Source: Symbiodinium natans (lineage: Eukaryota > Sar > Dinophyceae > Suessiales > Symbiodiniaceae). Taken from it: a stretch of DNA of 62,000 nt. Below are positions 11,166-21,030 of the stretch, one piece after another; within the stretch, counting starts at the first letter, position 1, and each line of letters starts with the position of its first letter. The stretch covers positions 1 through 62,000 of the forward strand of contig CAJNDS010002397.1 in assembly GCA_905221605.1 (NCBI GenBank), given 5' to 3'. A program made the translations under genes and the position numbers. Under the pieces are notes generated by a model. That model had not been told where the DNA came from. It saw only the letters and a list, made by a program, of their open reading frames with translations, and searched no databases.

Positions 11166-11356
11166 TGCGTCCGGTCGGACCGCACAGCAACCTAGGAGCT
11201 ACTGTACGACTCTACCGTGCTCAAAGGCACAAGCTCGGTACTTGAGCCAAAATATTGGCATTGATACGAATTGCAAATCTACACATGCAAAGGAAAACTA
11301 CAGTACTGGTTCTGGCAGCTCTGCACATGGAACGTGCGTGCTTAGACCTGCTCACA
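11166..11356 (-). repeat. 3' LTR of the gypsy-like element
   Basis: 191 bp, identical to 27955-28145. The homology stops exactly at TG and CA, with neighbouring bases differing on both sides. In element sense it follows a purine-rich stretch and ends next to CTGAG. Confidence 0.95.
11241..11258 (-). promoter_or_regulatory. Spliced-leader-like sequence in the 3' LTR
   Basis: On the minus strand this reads CCAATATTTTGGCTCAAG. Its end, ATTTTGGCTCAAG, equals the last 13 bases of the conserved dinoflagellate spliced leader. It sits about 99-116 nt from the element-sense start of the LTR. Confidence 0.6.
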
Positions 11357-12048
11357 TTCGCCCCTCAGCCGAGGCTTCCAGCTCATCTCGAGCTCGGAGT
11401 GCAGCAGGCACTCGCGCTGAACACAGAAAGGGAAGGGCGAGGGTGTCGCGTGCGACCATGGTGGTCCGCACATCATGAGCATTGGCATGCGGCAGGGACG
11501 CTAGCCCGCACCACCACAACGAACGCACGACGACAGCAACCCTCAGCAGCCCTTAACCACCCTTTCCCAGGAGGTCCTCACCCTTTTGCTGGTGGGCGAG
11601 GCTCTTGAATCCTCGAGCTGGTCTCTAGCTGCCAGTACGCAGACTAGGGTACAAACTATGGTACACTGTACACTTCCGGTCCTAAGCTACGGCTACGGCT
11701 ACTCACCTATCTGGAACTACCCTACGGGCTACCGGACTCAGCGAGAGCCGCGCACATGGCTTGTGCCGCAGGCAATGCAGCTCACACGCGCTTCGGCGAG
11801 CGCATTGCCGCGACCAGGACACGGTCCGCAGCACCTGCAAAAGAGCACCCTCAGCACGAGGGGCCACAGGCAGGGCGGAGGAGAAAGGTGCGGGGAATGC
11901 AAAATGGGCAGGTTTCCAACCTGCCGCGGCTTTTCGCCCGCAGTCAAGCAAAAGAAAATGCAAAAGGTTGGCGAAGCAACGTGCCGTGCTGCAACGCCTG
12001 CTCTGATAATGCGTGGATGCATACCACGCCGCGCCGACTGGCCGCAGC
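11357..12048 (-). other. 3' untranslated region of the element with candidate polypurine tract
   Basis: No conserved frame lies between the last stop (12049) and the LTR. Directly before the 3' LTR, in element sense, is TGAGGGGCGAA (plus coordinates about 11357-11367). This is the purine-rich stretch expected to prime plus-strand DNA synthesis. Confidence 0.55.
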
Positions 12049-15000
12049 CTACTCGATACCCTGTGGAGCAGTGTTGGGGGCACGAGTGGCGTTGCCAGCA
12101 ACGTTGGAGCTACTGGCTCGCTCCAACTGAGGGCGCCTTGCGACCGCCTCATCGAGGGAGAATGCCTCAGCCGACACCCTCTGGAAATCCTCGATGTAGG
12201 ACTGCGCGACCGGGTGCGTCTTGGGGACCTCAAGCCTAAGCCCTGCCTCCGCATTGGCTTTGCTGCTTGTGGTAAAATTGAGGCTCCCAATCAGCACCAC
12301 CGCGCCATCAGGCCGCAGTAGGCAAAGGGCCTTGGCATGGTGAAGCCCTTGGATCCCGGTACCTACTTTAGCCCCGCGGCCGTCGCGAGCATAGGCGTCG
12401 CGCACGGATGTGCCGCAACCCACCTTCACCTCGGCGCCTGCAGCCGCCAAGCGTTTCAACGCTTGCCACTGCAGTTTGGTGCGGTGGCATTGTCCCATGT
12501 CGGCGACAATCCGAACGCCTGCGCCCTTGCTAAGCGACGCTTCGATTGCCTCGATGCAGGATGGGCAATCTAAGCTGTACGCCCGGATGTAGATCACATC
12601 CTCTGCTGCTCCAGACCCAAGCAGCGTTTGGGCGGCCTGAACGTATGGCCCGCCCGCAAGGAATTCCGCTTCTTTGACTGGAGAACTCCTAGCGGGGACT
12701 GGGCCCTTGTTCCTCCGGCTGGGTGTGCGCGCCACAGTGGCAGTGGCGGCACGTTGCACGAAGCCGGACTGTGCGTGGGCTGCGCTCGCTCCATCTGCTG
12801 GGGCCGCGGCCAGGTCACGACCCGCGAGCCCCTGAAAGCAGGAGAGCCCGCGGCTCTTGGCCGCAAGTTGGGAGAAGCATCCTTCACTGTTCCCCAAACC
12901 CAACACAACCTTACCCTTAGCTAGGGCTTCGGAGGCGGTACTCCGAATGGAGTCTGTGAGCGCAGAACCCGCGCCTCGCTGGGCCGCGTGCAAAAACCCT
13001 AGGGATCGAGCGGTGTCCATTGCGGCATCGCAGTGCCCGCAACGTCCCTCTGCTAGGTAAGCACGACAGCCACAGGCAGCTGTCTCCTCCTTGAGGTGCA
13101 CCCAAACTTTATGGGTCACCCCTTTCTTAGTGCTCGCGACCTCAAACGTCGCTTCAGAGCCAAGGAGTTGAGACAGCCGCGCCTCAGGGGCCGCGGTGTT
13201 GCCATGTCGCAGATGCGCAATGCGATTGGCAACGGCACGACTCACGTACCACAGAACAGCGCTGCACAAGATCACTACTACCAGAGTGATGGCTGTTCCG
13301 GCGACCCACACGGTCCGCCTGGCCCCATGACCGATTTCCTCGACAACGTCGGCCGAAATTGTTGCAACCGCGTGCATGGAGTCCTCGACAACATGCACAG
13401 CCCCGCGGTGCAACTGCAAGGCAATCGGCGCCGACGCTGCAGCCGCCAGGCCCCACCAGCCGTTGATGTTCCCGTTGAGGGCGTGCATCAACCGATTGAG
13501 GAGCCCGCGACCCAGGAAAAAGGGGGTCCGCGGCGGAAGCGGAACACTTGGCGGCGGCCGGGCCGACCCGCACGGGAAGGCTGGGACCCAGCTTGTGCTT
13601 GGGCGGGGTTGGAGCGCGGCAACTATGCCCGCGGCGTAAGCGCCCCAGGCGTACCTGCCCCTCCCCTTGGGCTTGCCCTTGGCATCGGACTTGCCTCTGC
13701 CCTTCGGCTTGCCCTGGCCCTTGCCACGGGCATCTGCCCAAGCACTCCAAGGGTCGCGGCCCTTGCCGTACGTCGCTTCTTCGCGACGTCGCTTACCGCC
13801 CCTCTTCTTGTGTTTGTTTCTAAGAAGAGGTTGGATGGTTTCTTGGTCCATCGCAAGATTGGCCAGAAGGATCTCGTGCTCCAGCTCGTCCTGGCTGCTT
13901 TCGGAGCCAGAGTCCCTCTCTTCGCCACGCCGCGGATCAGGGATCCCGCGAGAGACGACCTCTGCCAAACGGAGAGGGGTGCTGCAGCGAAAGCACAGCT
14001 GCCTGAATGAAAGATTCCATTCATAGCAGTTAGGGCACTGCCACCCTGCAATGCGGAGCGCTTCGCTGATGTGGTCATCGCGCTCCGCCTTCTCCGCCTG
14101 GCGCCGCTCTCGCTTCTTGGCGCGCTCGGCCGCCTGCGCCTCCTCGGCCGCCTGGAGGGCTTCAGCGAGTTCCTCATCGCTGAGAAGCCTCGCGGCATCC
14201 GCCCGCGCTTGTTGGTCTTCAAGCGCTTCGGCAGAAAACCTCCGCCTCCATTGCTCGGGCGCGGTTTGAGGGTCTACCTCCCACCACCCGATGTCGATCC
14301 CGTTGATCCATCGGCCGTCGCACGGGGCGCCCGCTTTCGGGCCGCCCGCGTGCGTGGTGAGGCACTGGTCCTCGGCAACCGGGTTGATGGCTTCGCAGAA
14401 GAAGCACCGCCAGCTGCCGTAGGGGTAAAAGCGGCCTTCGACGTAGGCCCGGTTGGCTGGGAGGGCGACATCGTCCGCCTCATCCGCGGTGCCTGCCTCC
14501 ATCTCAACCGAGACCTCCTCGTCCTTGACAACCTCAGCTTCCTCCTCCTGTTCCTCCTTGACCAGGGGCTCTTCTTGCTCCCGGCCAACGTTGAGGTGGG
14601 ACTCAGTGCGAACCTCGGCGCGCATCAAAATGACGTCAAGGCTATCCGCGGCTGGGTCGCCCGCGAAGAAGGAATCGATCTCCTGGGCATGGAGATCGTC
14701 AAGAGGCGTCACCAGGTCTGGCGAGTAATCCCGCTTGGAACGACGACGCTCTGCCAGGCGTTGCTGAACGTCGCTCGTCGGCGGCCCGAGGGCCCGCCCG
14801 CGCGGAGCGGCCTCCCGCGGAGGTCCATGCTCGGCCTCCTCCGTGGGCTCGCTCTTGGGCGTGGACCCTCCACCGCTACTCTCTGGAGCGGGATCCAGCT
14901 CGGGGTCATCGCGAAGCCACCCCGGTGGATGACTACCACCATAAATGTGGTGCGATCCGTCCTCAAGCTGGATTCGGTCCCCTCTCTTCAGGAGCGGGAC

Positions 15001-15771
15001 CTTCGAGTGATCGTACCCGTTGGCTTTGTGGTACCGAATCACTCGGAGCATGGGCACCTCCCCATACCCACCGTCCTTTCCTCGGCGGAACAACCGTCCC
15101 CGCCAGTCTTGACGAAAAGGGTCAAGAGGTGCGGAGGGGCTGATCCCCAGGTTGGGCGGAAGAGAGGCGCCATGGCAGGCCGCCTGATGCAAGTGGTATT
15201 GCACCAGCGACTCAAAGGCCAGCCCGCATCCAGGAGCTGAGCATCCATAGTGGCCGTCAGCATTGGGGCGAGGCACCTCTGGGGCCGGGGCGGACCGGAC
15301 GGTCCCGCCTCTTGAAGGCCTGGCGGAACTGCTCGATCCCGCACCCGCGGGGGCATCCTGACCATCGTCAGACACCTCTTCCCCGTCGGCGCCTTCCCCG
15401 GCCGCCCGATTCTCTCCCCCACGGCGCAGAGTTTTGAGGGATTCCTCACGCTTGGTGATCTTTTCTAACTTCACCATCGCGGTTCCCGCCACCTCCAGTA
15501 TTCTCGACTGGAGTTTCTGCGCTCTCAGAAGAGCTTCGGACCGCGCGAGGTACTCCTTCGCGGTGCTGACCACCGATTGGCCAAGTTCGAGGACTCCTTC
15601 CTCTATGCTCCCGGCCTGGGCCCCACCAGCGGGCTCTTCGTCCTCCTTCACCTTGACCGCGGCCTGGGGCGCCCGCGTGTCGGGAAGATCCGAGCTGGAA
15701 CTATCTTCCTCGACACCTTTCAGCTTCTTGGGCTGCCTCTTCCTCGAGCGAGTCTTCGGCCTCGAGGGCAT
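12049..15771 (-). CDS. Accessory ORF: zinc fingers, membrane segment, SWIM finger, PLD-type nuclease domain
   Basis: 1240 aa from the ATG at 15771, which lies inside the end of the preceding ORF (71-bp overlap). The N-terminus is basic (MPSRPKTRSRKRQPKKLKG). Near residue 177 is a C2H2 finger (C-x4-C, then H and H). Near 453 and 576 are two RanBP2-like fingers (WRCFFCEAIN; WQCPNCYEWN...CFRC). At about 825-848 is a hydrophobic helix (AITLVVVILCSAVLWYV). Near 900 is a SWIM-type CxC...CxH finger (CGCRAYLAEGRCGHC). From about 1060 to the end is a phospholipase-D-superfamily fold: VIYIRAYSLDCPSCIEAI, then HHAKALCLLRPDG and GSLNFT, the HxK...D...GSxN core. One HKD core per chain is the pattern of Nuc and mitoPLD/Zucchini nucleases, which dimerise. 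The ORF is not part of a normal gypsy element. Nuclease or lipase activity is inferred from the fold only. Confidence 0.8.
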   Translation of the reverse strand: MPSRPKTRSRKRQPKKLKGVEEDSSSSDLPDTRAPQAAVKVKEDEEPAGGAQAGSIEEGVLELGQSVVSTAKEYLARSEALLRAQKLQSRILEVAGTAMVKLEKITKREESLKTLRRGGENRAAGEGADGEEVSDDGQDAPAGAGSSSSARPSRGGTVRSAPAPEVPRPNADGHYGCSAPGCGLAFESLVQYHLHQAACHGASLPPNLGISPSAPLDPFRQDWRGRLFRRGKDGGYGEVPMLRVIRYHKANGYDHSKVPLLKRGDRIQLEDGSHHIYGGSHPPGWLRDDPELDPAPESSGGGSTPKSEPTEEAEHGPPREAAPRGRALGPPTSDVQQRLAERRRSKRDYSPDLVTPLDDLHAQEIDSFFAGDPAADSLDVILMRAEVRTESHLNVGREQEEPLVKEEQEEEAEVVKDEEVSVEMEAGTADEADDVALPANRAYVEGRFYPYGSWRCFFCEAINPVAEDQCLTTHAGGPKAGAPCDGRWINGIDIGWWEVDPQTAPEQWRRRFSAEALEDQQARADAARLLSDEELAEALQAAEEAQAAERAKKRERRQAEKAERDDHISEALRIAGWQCPNCYEWNLSFRQLCFRCSTPLRLAEVVSRGIPDPRRGEERDSGSESSQDELEHEILLANLAMDQETIQPLLRNKHKKRGGKRRREEATYGKGRDPWSAWADARGKGQGKPKGRGKSDAKGKPKGRGRYAWGAYAAGIVAALQPRPSTSWVPAFPCGSARPPPSVPLPPRTPFFLGRGLLNRLMHALNGNINGWWGLAAAASAPIALQLHRGAVHVVEDSMHAVATISADVVEEIGHGARRTVWVAGTAITLVVVILCSAVLWYVSRAVANRIAHLRHGNTAAPEARLSQLLGSEATFEVASTKKGVTHKVWVHLKEETAACGCRAYLAEGRCGHCDAAMDTARSLGFLHAAQRGAGSALTDSIRSTASEALAKGKVVLGLGNSEGCFSQLAAKSRGLSCFQGLAGRDLAAAPADGASAAHAQSGFVQRAATATVARTPSRRNKGPVPARSSPVKEAEFLAGGPYVQAAQTLLGSGAAEDVIYIRAYSLDCPSCIEAIEASLSKGAGVRIVADMGQCHRTKLQWQALKRLAAAGAEVKVGCGTSVRDAYARDGRGAKVGTGIQGLHHAKALCLLRPDGAVVLIGSLNFTTSSKANAEAGLRLEVPKTHPVAQSYIEDFQRVSAEAFSLDEAVARRPQLERASSSNVAGNATRAPNTAPQGIE
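15289..15309. repeat. GC-rich inverted repeat, second hairpin type
   Basis: GCGGACCGGACGGTCCCGCC occurs here and, identically, at 27461-27480 within the same element. Its arms (GCGG.ACCG / CGGTCCCGC) fold into a hairpin similar in stem to the GTGTCCT-loop family. Confidence 0.7.
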
Positions 15772-16801
15772 TGGGGCCAGGGACGTTGCGCCTAGGATAC
15801 TCCTTGGGCTTCGCTGGAAAGATCGAAGTCTTAGGAGCCCCTGAAGCACGCCCTTTGGCCTTAGGCGCGGCCTTAGGAGGGGTAACAGGTCGGGCGGCCC
15901 CCGCGGCCATGACACGGCCCGCAGGGGCCAGCACAACCGTCGAGGAGCTCGCCGCGCCACTGCTGGCCGCAGCAGCTTGGGACGCTTGGACCGTGCCCAG
16001 TTTCGGTCCTCGCCCCAACGGCGGGTGGGGGCCCGCACTGATGTCGCCTAAACTCCTTAGGTCGACATGCTGGATCAACCGATCCACTTCTAACTCAGCT
16101 ATTAAGATGGAGTAAACAGCTGAGCCTTTGGGGAGTGCCCAGATGCGGGAGATGCCGGTGGCTCTAATCTGGCCAGTGAGAGCCACCCCATCTGCTCCCG
16201 CATAGATAGGCACTCCGGCGTCCCGCAGGACCGCCAACCGGACCTCGACTATGCAAGTCGATCCGCGGCGGAACCCGCGTCTCCCGTCCTCCCACTGCGT
16301 GGGGCAGTGCCCTAGGACGTAGTGCACCCCGAGGCGGCCTCCCGGCCCGCCGCCGGGGACCAAGCCATTCTCGATCAGGCTCGGCACGACATGCAAGTCC
16401 GTGCCGTGCCACATGGCCGGGCCATGCCGATATATAAGATCGTTGATGGCGGTCTCACTTAGGCCCTCCATCATGAATCCCATAGGATGGCCGCAATCGG
16501 CCGAGTGGCCTTGGAAGGCACGCAAGTAGCCAGCGTACGAGGTATCCAACCTCGGTTTCCGCTGGTTGGCGTCGTGCGCGACCGCCTGGTTGTACTGGTT
16601 GATGGTGATGCCGAGTTGTTCGATCAACTCATCAACCGGGTAGAGGCCGCCCGGAGCGAACCGGCCTCTACAACCAGCTTCGCCGCGCCGCATGCATCGG
16701 ACTAGCATACGCTGCACGTCGTCGATCGTCGGCGGGCCCTTTCGGCCCTTAGGGCCTGGACTCTTGCTCTTGCCCCTGCCCTTTGACCCTCCTCCACCCA
16801 T
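15701..16801 (-). CDS. Tpt1/KptA-like RNA 2'-phosphotransferase domain protein
   Basis: 366 aa from the ATG at 16801 (MGGGGSKGRGKSKSPG, a plausible start, although the frame is also open upstream into the RT half). Family members transfer a 2'-phosphate from RNA to NAD+, typically after tRNA or HAC1 splicing by ligases that leave a 2'-phosphate. Residues about 27-95 resemble the N-terminal winged-helix lobe (DDVQRMLVRCMRRGEAG). Near residue 130 is the NAD-binding MWHGTDLHVVPSLIENGL. It is followed by LGVHYVLGH, GRRGFRRGSTCIVEVRL and the highly typical DAGVPIYAGADGVALTG. In cellular Tpt1 the first lobe carries an Arg-His pair (LRH); here the matching place reads Arg-Arg, so catalysis may be altered. 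The C-terminal tail is low-complexity. I know of no standard LTR element with this domain. Confidence 0.75.
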   Translation of the reverse strand: MGGGGSKGRGKSKSPGPKGRKGPPTIDDVQRMLVRCMRRGEAGCRGRFAPGGLYPVDELIEQLGITINQYNQAVAHDANQRKPRLDTSYAGYLRAFQGHSADCGHPMGFMMEGLSETAINDLIYRHGPAMWHGTDLHVVPSLIENGLVPGGGPGGRLGVHYVLGHCPTQWEDGRRGFRRGSTCIVEVRLAVLRDAGVPIYAGADGVALTGQIRATGISRIWALPKGSAVYSILIAELEVDRLIQHVDLRSLGDISAGPHPPLGRGPKLGTVQASQAAAASSGAASSSTVVLAPAGRVMAAGAARPVTPPKAAPKAKGRASGAPKTSIFPAKPKEYPRRNVPGPNALEAEDSLEEEAAQEAERCRGR

Positions 16802-17401
16802 CGCGGCACTGAGGCCCGCGGCTTTGCTGGACCTCCGATGGGCGAGGAAAACCTGACGCGCCCTTGAGCGGCCAGGACACGGCCCGCTGCAAGGGGCCGG
16901 TGTGCAGTAGTGGTAGGCAGCCGCTCCCGCGCGGCCAGGGCACGGCCCGCAGCGGGGCCTTGTGGTTGACCACGAAGGTCCGGGCGACCGATCGGTCGCT
17001 CCCGCGCGGTCTGGTCGCGACCCGCAGCGGGGCGCAGTGCACAGGCACGAACGCGGGGAGGGACTACCTACCCTAGGTTCTACAACACACTTGAACCGCT
17101 GCGGCGGGGGTTTGGGGAGTTTCCTTAAGGTCTGGGCTCTAAGGCTTCTAAGGCTTCTGCTTCGACCTTGGACCGAACCTCTAGGCCTGCTTGCAAAACA
17201 CTGGCTGCGAGACAGAGGAACGAAGCTGCACGCGACGAACGACGAAAAATCCTTCTGCCCGCAGACCGGCGACCTGGGAAACGGCCCGCCCCAAAAACAC
17301 CCGCCCTGAACACAGAAACACCCGAACAGCCCCAACATCCTGAGCATCAGAACGCGCGTGGGGTGATTCTGGTCTGAGCGCGCCGCGTCATGGTTCGCGC
17401 G
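16802..17401 (-). other. Spacer between RT N-half and Tpt1-like ORF, with three hairpins
   Basis: The frame is open across this stretch, but the translation is low-complexity (repeats of GPCPGRAG type). It holds three of the GC-rich hairpins. It may be an untranslated linker or a disordered polyprotein segment. Confidence 0.5.
16868..17033 (-). repeat. Cluster of three GTGTCCT-loop hairpin repeats
   Basis: Three copies at 16868-16898, 16931-16959 and 17006-17033. In element sense the first reads GCGGGCCGTGTCCTGGCCGC, a GC stem with a 7-nt loop. Further copies in the element are at 12804-12826, 15901-15928, 22763-22786, 24396-24420 and 26905-26929. Loops vary around GTGTCCT (GTGCCCT, GTGTCAT, GTGTCCA). 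Several copies lie near borders between modules. I saw none outside the element. Confidence 0.75.
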
Positions 17402-19141
17402 CTTGGTGTTGTGCGCACCGCGAACGCCTAAGGCTTCAAGAGCAGACGACGCGCTCTGCGGAGCCGCGACTGCCCCTTTGGCGCACGCTTCGCGCACCGC
17501 CCCCTCGGCTTGGGCATCAGTGAAAAACTGCCCATCAATGACCCTACCCGTCCTAACAGTAAGATCATCCACGTAGGCTATCCACTCCTTAGTATACTTA
17601 AGGCGCCTACCTCTGCCGGGGGCATAGGCCCTATCAACCACAAAGTTGAAATCATCTGGGCCGTTAATCGGGCCAAAGGTGAGGCCGACAGGGAGATATT
17701 TCCCTGATCTTGCCACAATGGCCAACACCTCGCGAGCACGCTTGGTGTTCCTAATTTGATTAAACCCACTAACCGCATCCACGAAGGTATACCAAACCGA
17801 ACCTACTGCGGCGGCGAGCACATCGCTACCCCGCCGACAATAGTACGTGGAGCGCTTAATTCGGGCATTCACACGGCGGTAGTCAACCACCAAGCGTCGC
17901 TTCCTATGCCGCTTGTAGCTGGGCATTTCCTTGGTCGGAAACGGCGCAGATCCCCAAGCCGAGCTGCCGCGGATCAACTGACCCCGCTTGCATTCTTCTT
18001 CAAGCTTGTCGTCGACCCATTGCGCGGACTCGCCCCTCAGACTGTGAGGCTGGGACGAGACCGGCGGCCCGGTGGGGATGCAGTCATGGGCGAACTTCCT
18101 GACCGTGGTCCTGGTGGTGTCCTCCACCCAGAACCCAGCGGCCTTTCGCCGTATGACCTCCCTGACGGCTGCGATGTCAGCATCGGTCAGCCCTGGTCTG
18201 GTTGGTCCAGGCTCGATCTTCAAACCCGACCATACGAGGTCTCTATAGGCCTCGGTGCGCCTAGGATCCTCCGCGACCTTCTCGCCCGCAAGAGCATAGA
18301 CCTCAAGGTCAGCCCGGACGGAATCCCAGTCCTTGGCGTCCGCCTTGGTTCGCCAAAACGCTTCCTTCTCAGCGGCGTACTTATCCACCTCCTTATCCAG
18401 CTCCGCACGCTCTGCTGGCGTGAGGTCCTCGCCCGAGCGCACGTCCGGGAGGGGAATGACTGGAGAGGGCTGTGGTGCAGCCGCGGCGCTATCCGCACCC
18501 GCAGTGGCTGGAAAGCTTTCAACTGCAGCGGTGCACAGCTCTTCTGCGCCCCTCAGACCAAGGTCCTGGAGTGATGCGCAGAAAGCCGCCCCTATGAGGT
18601 TGTAGTCGGCTTGCGCGCGCCCAACGTGCTTGTGCTGCACTGCGCCTAACGCATCCGGCCTACTACACCTCAAACCTACCGATTCTAAGCTGAAATCGGC
18701 GAGCCACAGGGCCCCGCTCTCAACGAGGTTGTCGCGGCCACTGGCCCGCGCGAACTGGCATATGTCAGCCCGCACGAAAGCCCAAGGCCAGCGTGGCTCT
18801 GCGAGCGTCCCAAACAAGGCGCCCCACTCCTCTAGCCGCCAGGGTTCCCACTCGCCTTTTTGTGCCTGCAAATGCAGCGCGACGTGGGCGCCCGCGCGCG
18901 TGCGTTCCTGCGCACACCGGACGACTAGCTGAAGGAAAGCTCGGGGCACATTCTTGCCCTCAAGCCCAATCACGAGCACCTTCGGCTCTGCGCGCAAAAC
19001 AGCGCCGCTAATTGCCTCTAAGTGCCCTTCTGCGGCCAGGTTCCAGGTGATCCCGTAGGCCTGCTTGCCTTGCACAAAAGCTGGAACAACCCTATACCCG
19101 TGCCTCCTAGCCGCGTCGGAAACGACCGCGTACCCCAAGCA
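17402..19141 (-). CDS. Reverse transcriptase N-terminal half (fingers/palm), after integrase
   Basis: This frame follows the integrase frame by a shift of -1 (or +2) around 19140. Residues near the start (LGYAVVSDAARRHGYRVV..., to about 18550) resemble, weakly, the methyltransferase-like module of dinoflagellate retroelements (WPWAFVRADICQF, HKHV). From about 18200 it is RT: RRKRRLVVDYRRVNARI, then YTFVDAVSGFNQI with the first catalytic Asp (about 17775), LTFGPINGPDDFNFVVDRAY, and the catalytic YVDD at 17564-17575 followed by LTVRTGRV. The thumb, connection and RNase H that should follow are absent here. They are encoded about 5 kb upstream in element sense (23860-22960), before the integrase. 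Downstream the frame runs into the spacer and Tpt1-like ORF without a stop. Confidence 0.8.
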
Positions 19142-21030
19142 ACCTCTAAGACATCGGCAACCCCTCCAAGGAAATACTGCCGGAACCAACTCTCGACAGC
19201 ACCCGACTCTGGGGAAGCCCTAGGCTGCAACACGCGGGGTTCCGCGACCAAGAGGTCCGCGAGGGCCTCTCGGATCGAGAGCACACCCGTTCTGGCGCGA
19301 GACGCTCTCTCGAGCGTCCTGTCCTGCAACGAGTACGCTCCCTTGTCCAACTTCCTGGCCGAGGCTGCAGCAAGCACGCCGTCGCGGTTCAGGTCGACCT
19401 TGGAAATGATCTCCCTGACGGTAACCGCTTCGTGGGCCGGACGAGTCCCCTCTGAAAGCGTGAGCGCACCGTCCTCGGCGATGTATGCAAGCTGCCATCT
19501 GACGCGCACCCCACTGGCATCGGGGAGATAGCGGTGCACGCCGACCTGCGCACGGGCAGCAACCCGTCCTAACCTGCACACCTTAGGGCCTCCACCTACA
19601 CCCCGATAGGCAATGCGGTCGCCAAGGCGGAGGACGAAGTCCCTCCCGCGCCTGGTCAGCGTGAACTCCACTTGCTTGGCGTCGCCTTGAACCTGTTGCC
19701 CTAAGCTGGGGCGAGACGAGCCGTCCCCGCCGGTTCCATCGTCCTCAAAGACGACCGGCTCGCGGGATTCCGCGCCATCTGCATCCGCAGGAACAAGAAT
19801 GCAGATCGGGCCGCGCCGGGCGGAAGAAGTACCCCCCGACTCCATCGACACGGGCTCCAAGGTGAGCCTGTGGCCCTTGACTTCCAACACGCGCCAGGGG
19901 CCGGTCAGACCCGGTTGCCAAGGCACACACCCCGCCCCCTCTGAACGGGCCCTCGGAGCGTTCCAGACCACTCGGTCTCCTGGCTTAAGGTCCACAGTGC
20001 GCCTATGGCGATTTGCAAGTTTCGCCCGCGCTTCTGAAGACCGCGTCCAGTGCTCTCGGACCGCAGCAGCTAGTTCCGAGAACTGCTTAAACTGGCTCCG
20101 AGCCCAATCAGAGATGGGTTCGAACTGCAAGGCGTCTCGCAGGACGTCCTTTTCAAGTGGTAGAGCGAGCGACCAGCTCCGCTCTAGGTCCCTCGGGGTA
20201 TACCCGTGGGGTCCCGGAGTGTTATCTATGACGTACTCCGCCACCACGAGCCAATCCGACCAAGCTTCGGAAAGGGAGGCGCCGACTTGCCTGACGACCG
20301 CCCCCAGCACCTTTTGAACTTCTTGGTGGACTCGCTCGTTTGCGCCCAACTCACAAGGCCTCAAGGGCGCGCTGAACCGCCACTCGGTCCCAAGCATAGC
20401 GCTGAGTTCTGCCATGAGCGCATTCTTGAACTCTGGCCCTCTATCCGACCTGATGAGGCTCGGGATCGTCCTGCTGCGAAGCACACAGCGCACGAACGCC
20501 CTCCTGACTTCAGCATGAGTCAGAGACCTCATCGGCTCGAGGAGGACAGCATGACTGAGGCAATCGAAGTACGTAAGCGAGTACCTATGCCCCTCCCTGT
20601 CCTCTCGGTTCGGACCTTCACAGTCCACGCTGACTTCCTGCCAGCATGTCTCGGCGCCACATTTGACCGCACGAGCTTCAACCTTCGTCGGTCGAGAGCG
20701 GCCTTTAATGCAAGCGAGACATTTGGCGACCCAGGTCCGCACATCTTTCTCTAAGTCGGGCCACCAGACTGCCCTCTCTAGCAGCTTGACGGTAACCTCA
20801 GCAGACCTATGGGCCCCAAGGACTCCACAGTGGACTGAATTGTAGCAAGGGCGGCGCCAGGTCACCCCATTCGCGCCCGCAGCCCCGTTGGGAACCACTG
20901 GGACAACGACGGTTTGACCCGTCCTGAGGGTCACCTCGCGCTCAAGCAACCCGTCTCCGGATATCTCCATTGGCGGCTCTGGCTTGCGAATCGAGCCCGC
21001 CAATGAGGGATCGCGCCGCTGACCCTCGTA
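19018..21030 (-). CDS. Gypsy-type integrase
   Basis: Integrates element cDNA into the genome. The frame follows the RNase H frame by +1 near 21010-21030. The zinc-binding H2C2 domain is at about 20850-20700 (HCGVLGAHRSAEV ... WVAKCLACIKGR). In the catalytic core the first Asp is in EVSVDCEGP, the second in LIRSDRGPEFKN and the Glu in GANERVHQEV, the DDE triad in normal spacing. Beyond the core is a basic C-terminal region with an SH3-like stretch (KPGDRVVWNAPRARSEG, TGPWRVLEVKGHRLTL), usual for integrases that bind DNA. The frame ends at 19018, but continuity of sense suggests a switch to the RT N-half frame near 19140. Confidence 0.88.
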   Translation of the reverse strand, partial: YEGQRRDPSLAGSIRKPEPPMEISGDGLLEREVTLRTGQTVVVPVVPNGAAGANGVTWRRPCYNSVHCGVLGAHRSAEVTVKLLERAVWWPDLEKDVRTWVAKCLACIKGRSRPTKVEARAVKCGAETCWQEVSVDCEGPNREDREGHRYSLTYFDCLSHAVLLEPMRSLTHAEVRRAFVRCVLRSRTIPSLIRSDRGPEFKNALMAELSAMLGTEWRFSAPLRPCELGANERVHQEVQKVLGAVVRQVGASLSEAWSDWLVVAEYVIDNTPGPHGYTPRDLERSWSLALPLEKDVLRDALQFEPISDWARSQFKQFSELAAAVREHWTRSSEARAKLANRHRRTVDLKPGDRVVWNAPRARSEGAGCVPWQPGLTGPWRVLEVKGHRLTLEPVSMESGGTSSARRGPICILVPADADGAESREPVVFEDDGTGGDGSSRPSLGQQVQGDAKQVEFTLTRRGRDFVLRLGDRIAYRGVGGGPKVCRLGRVAARAQVGVHRYLPDASGVRVRWQLAYIAEDGALTLSEGTRPAHEAVTVREIISKVDLNRDGVLAAASARKLDKGAYSLQDRTLERASRARTGVLSIREALADLLVAEPRVLQPRASPESGAVESWFRQYFLGGVADVLEVAWGTRSFPTRLGGTGIGLFQLLCKASRPTGSPGTWPQKGT

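Noticed and set aside
14071-15240. 389-aa plus-strand open frame
   Set aside because: It is antisense to the zinc-finger/PLD ORF of the gypsy element. The minus strand carries clear motifs and the plus strand none.
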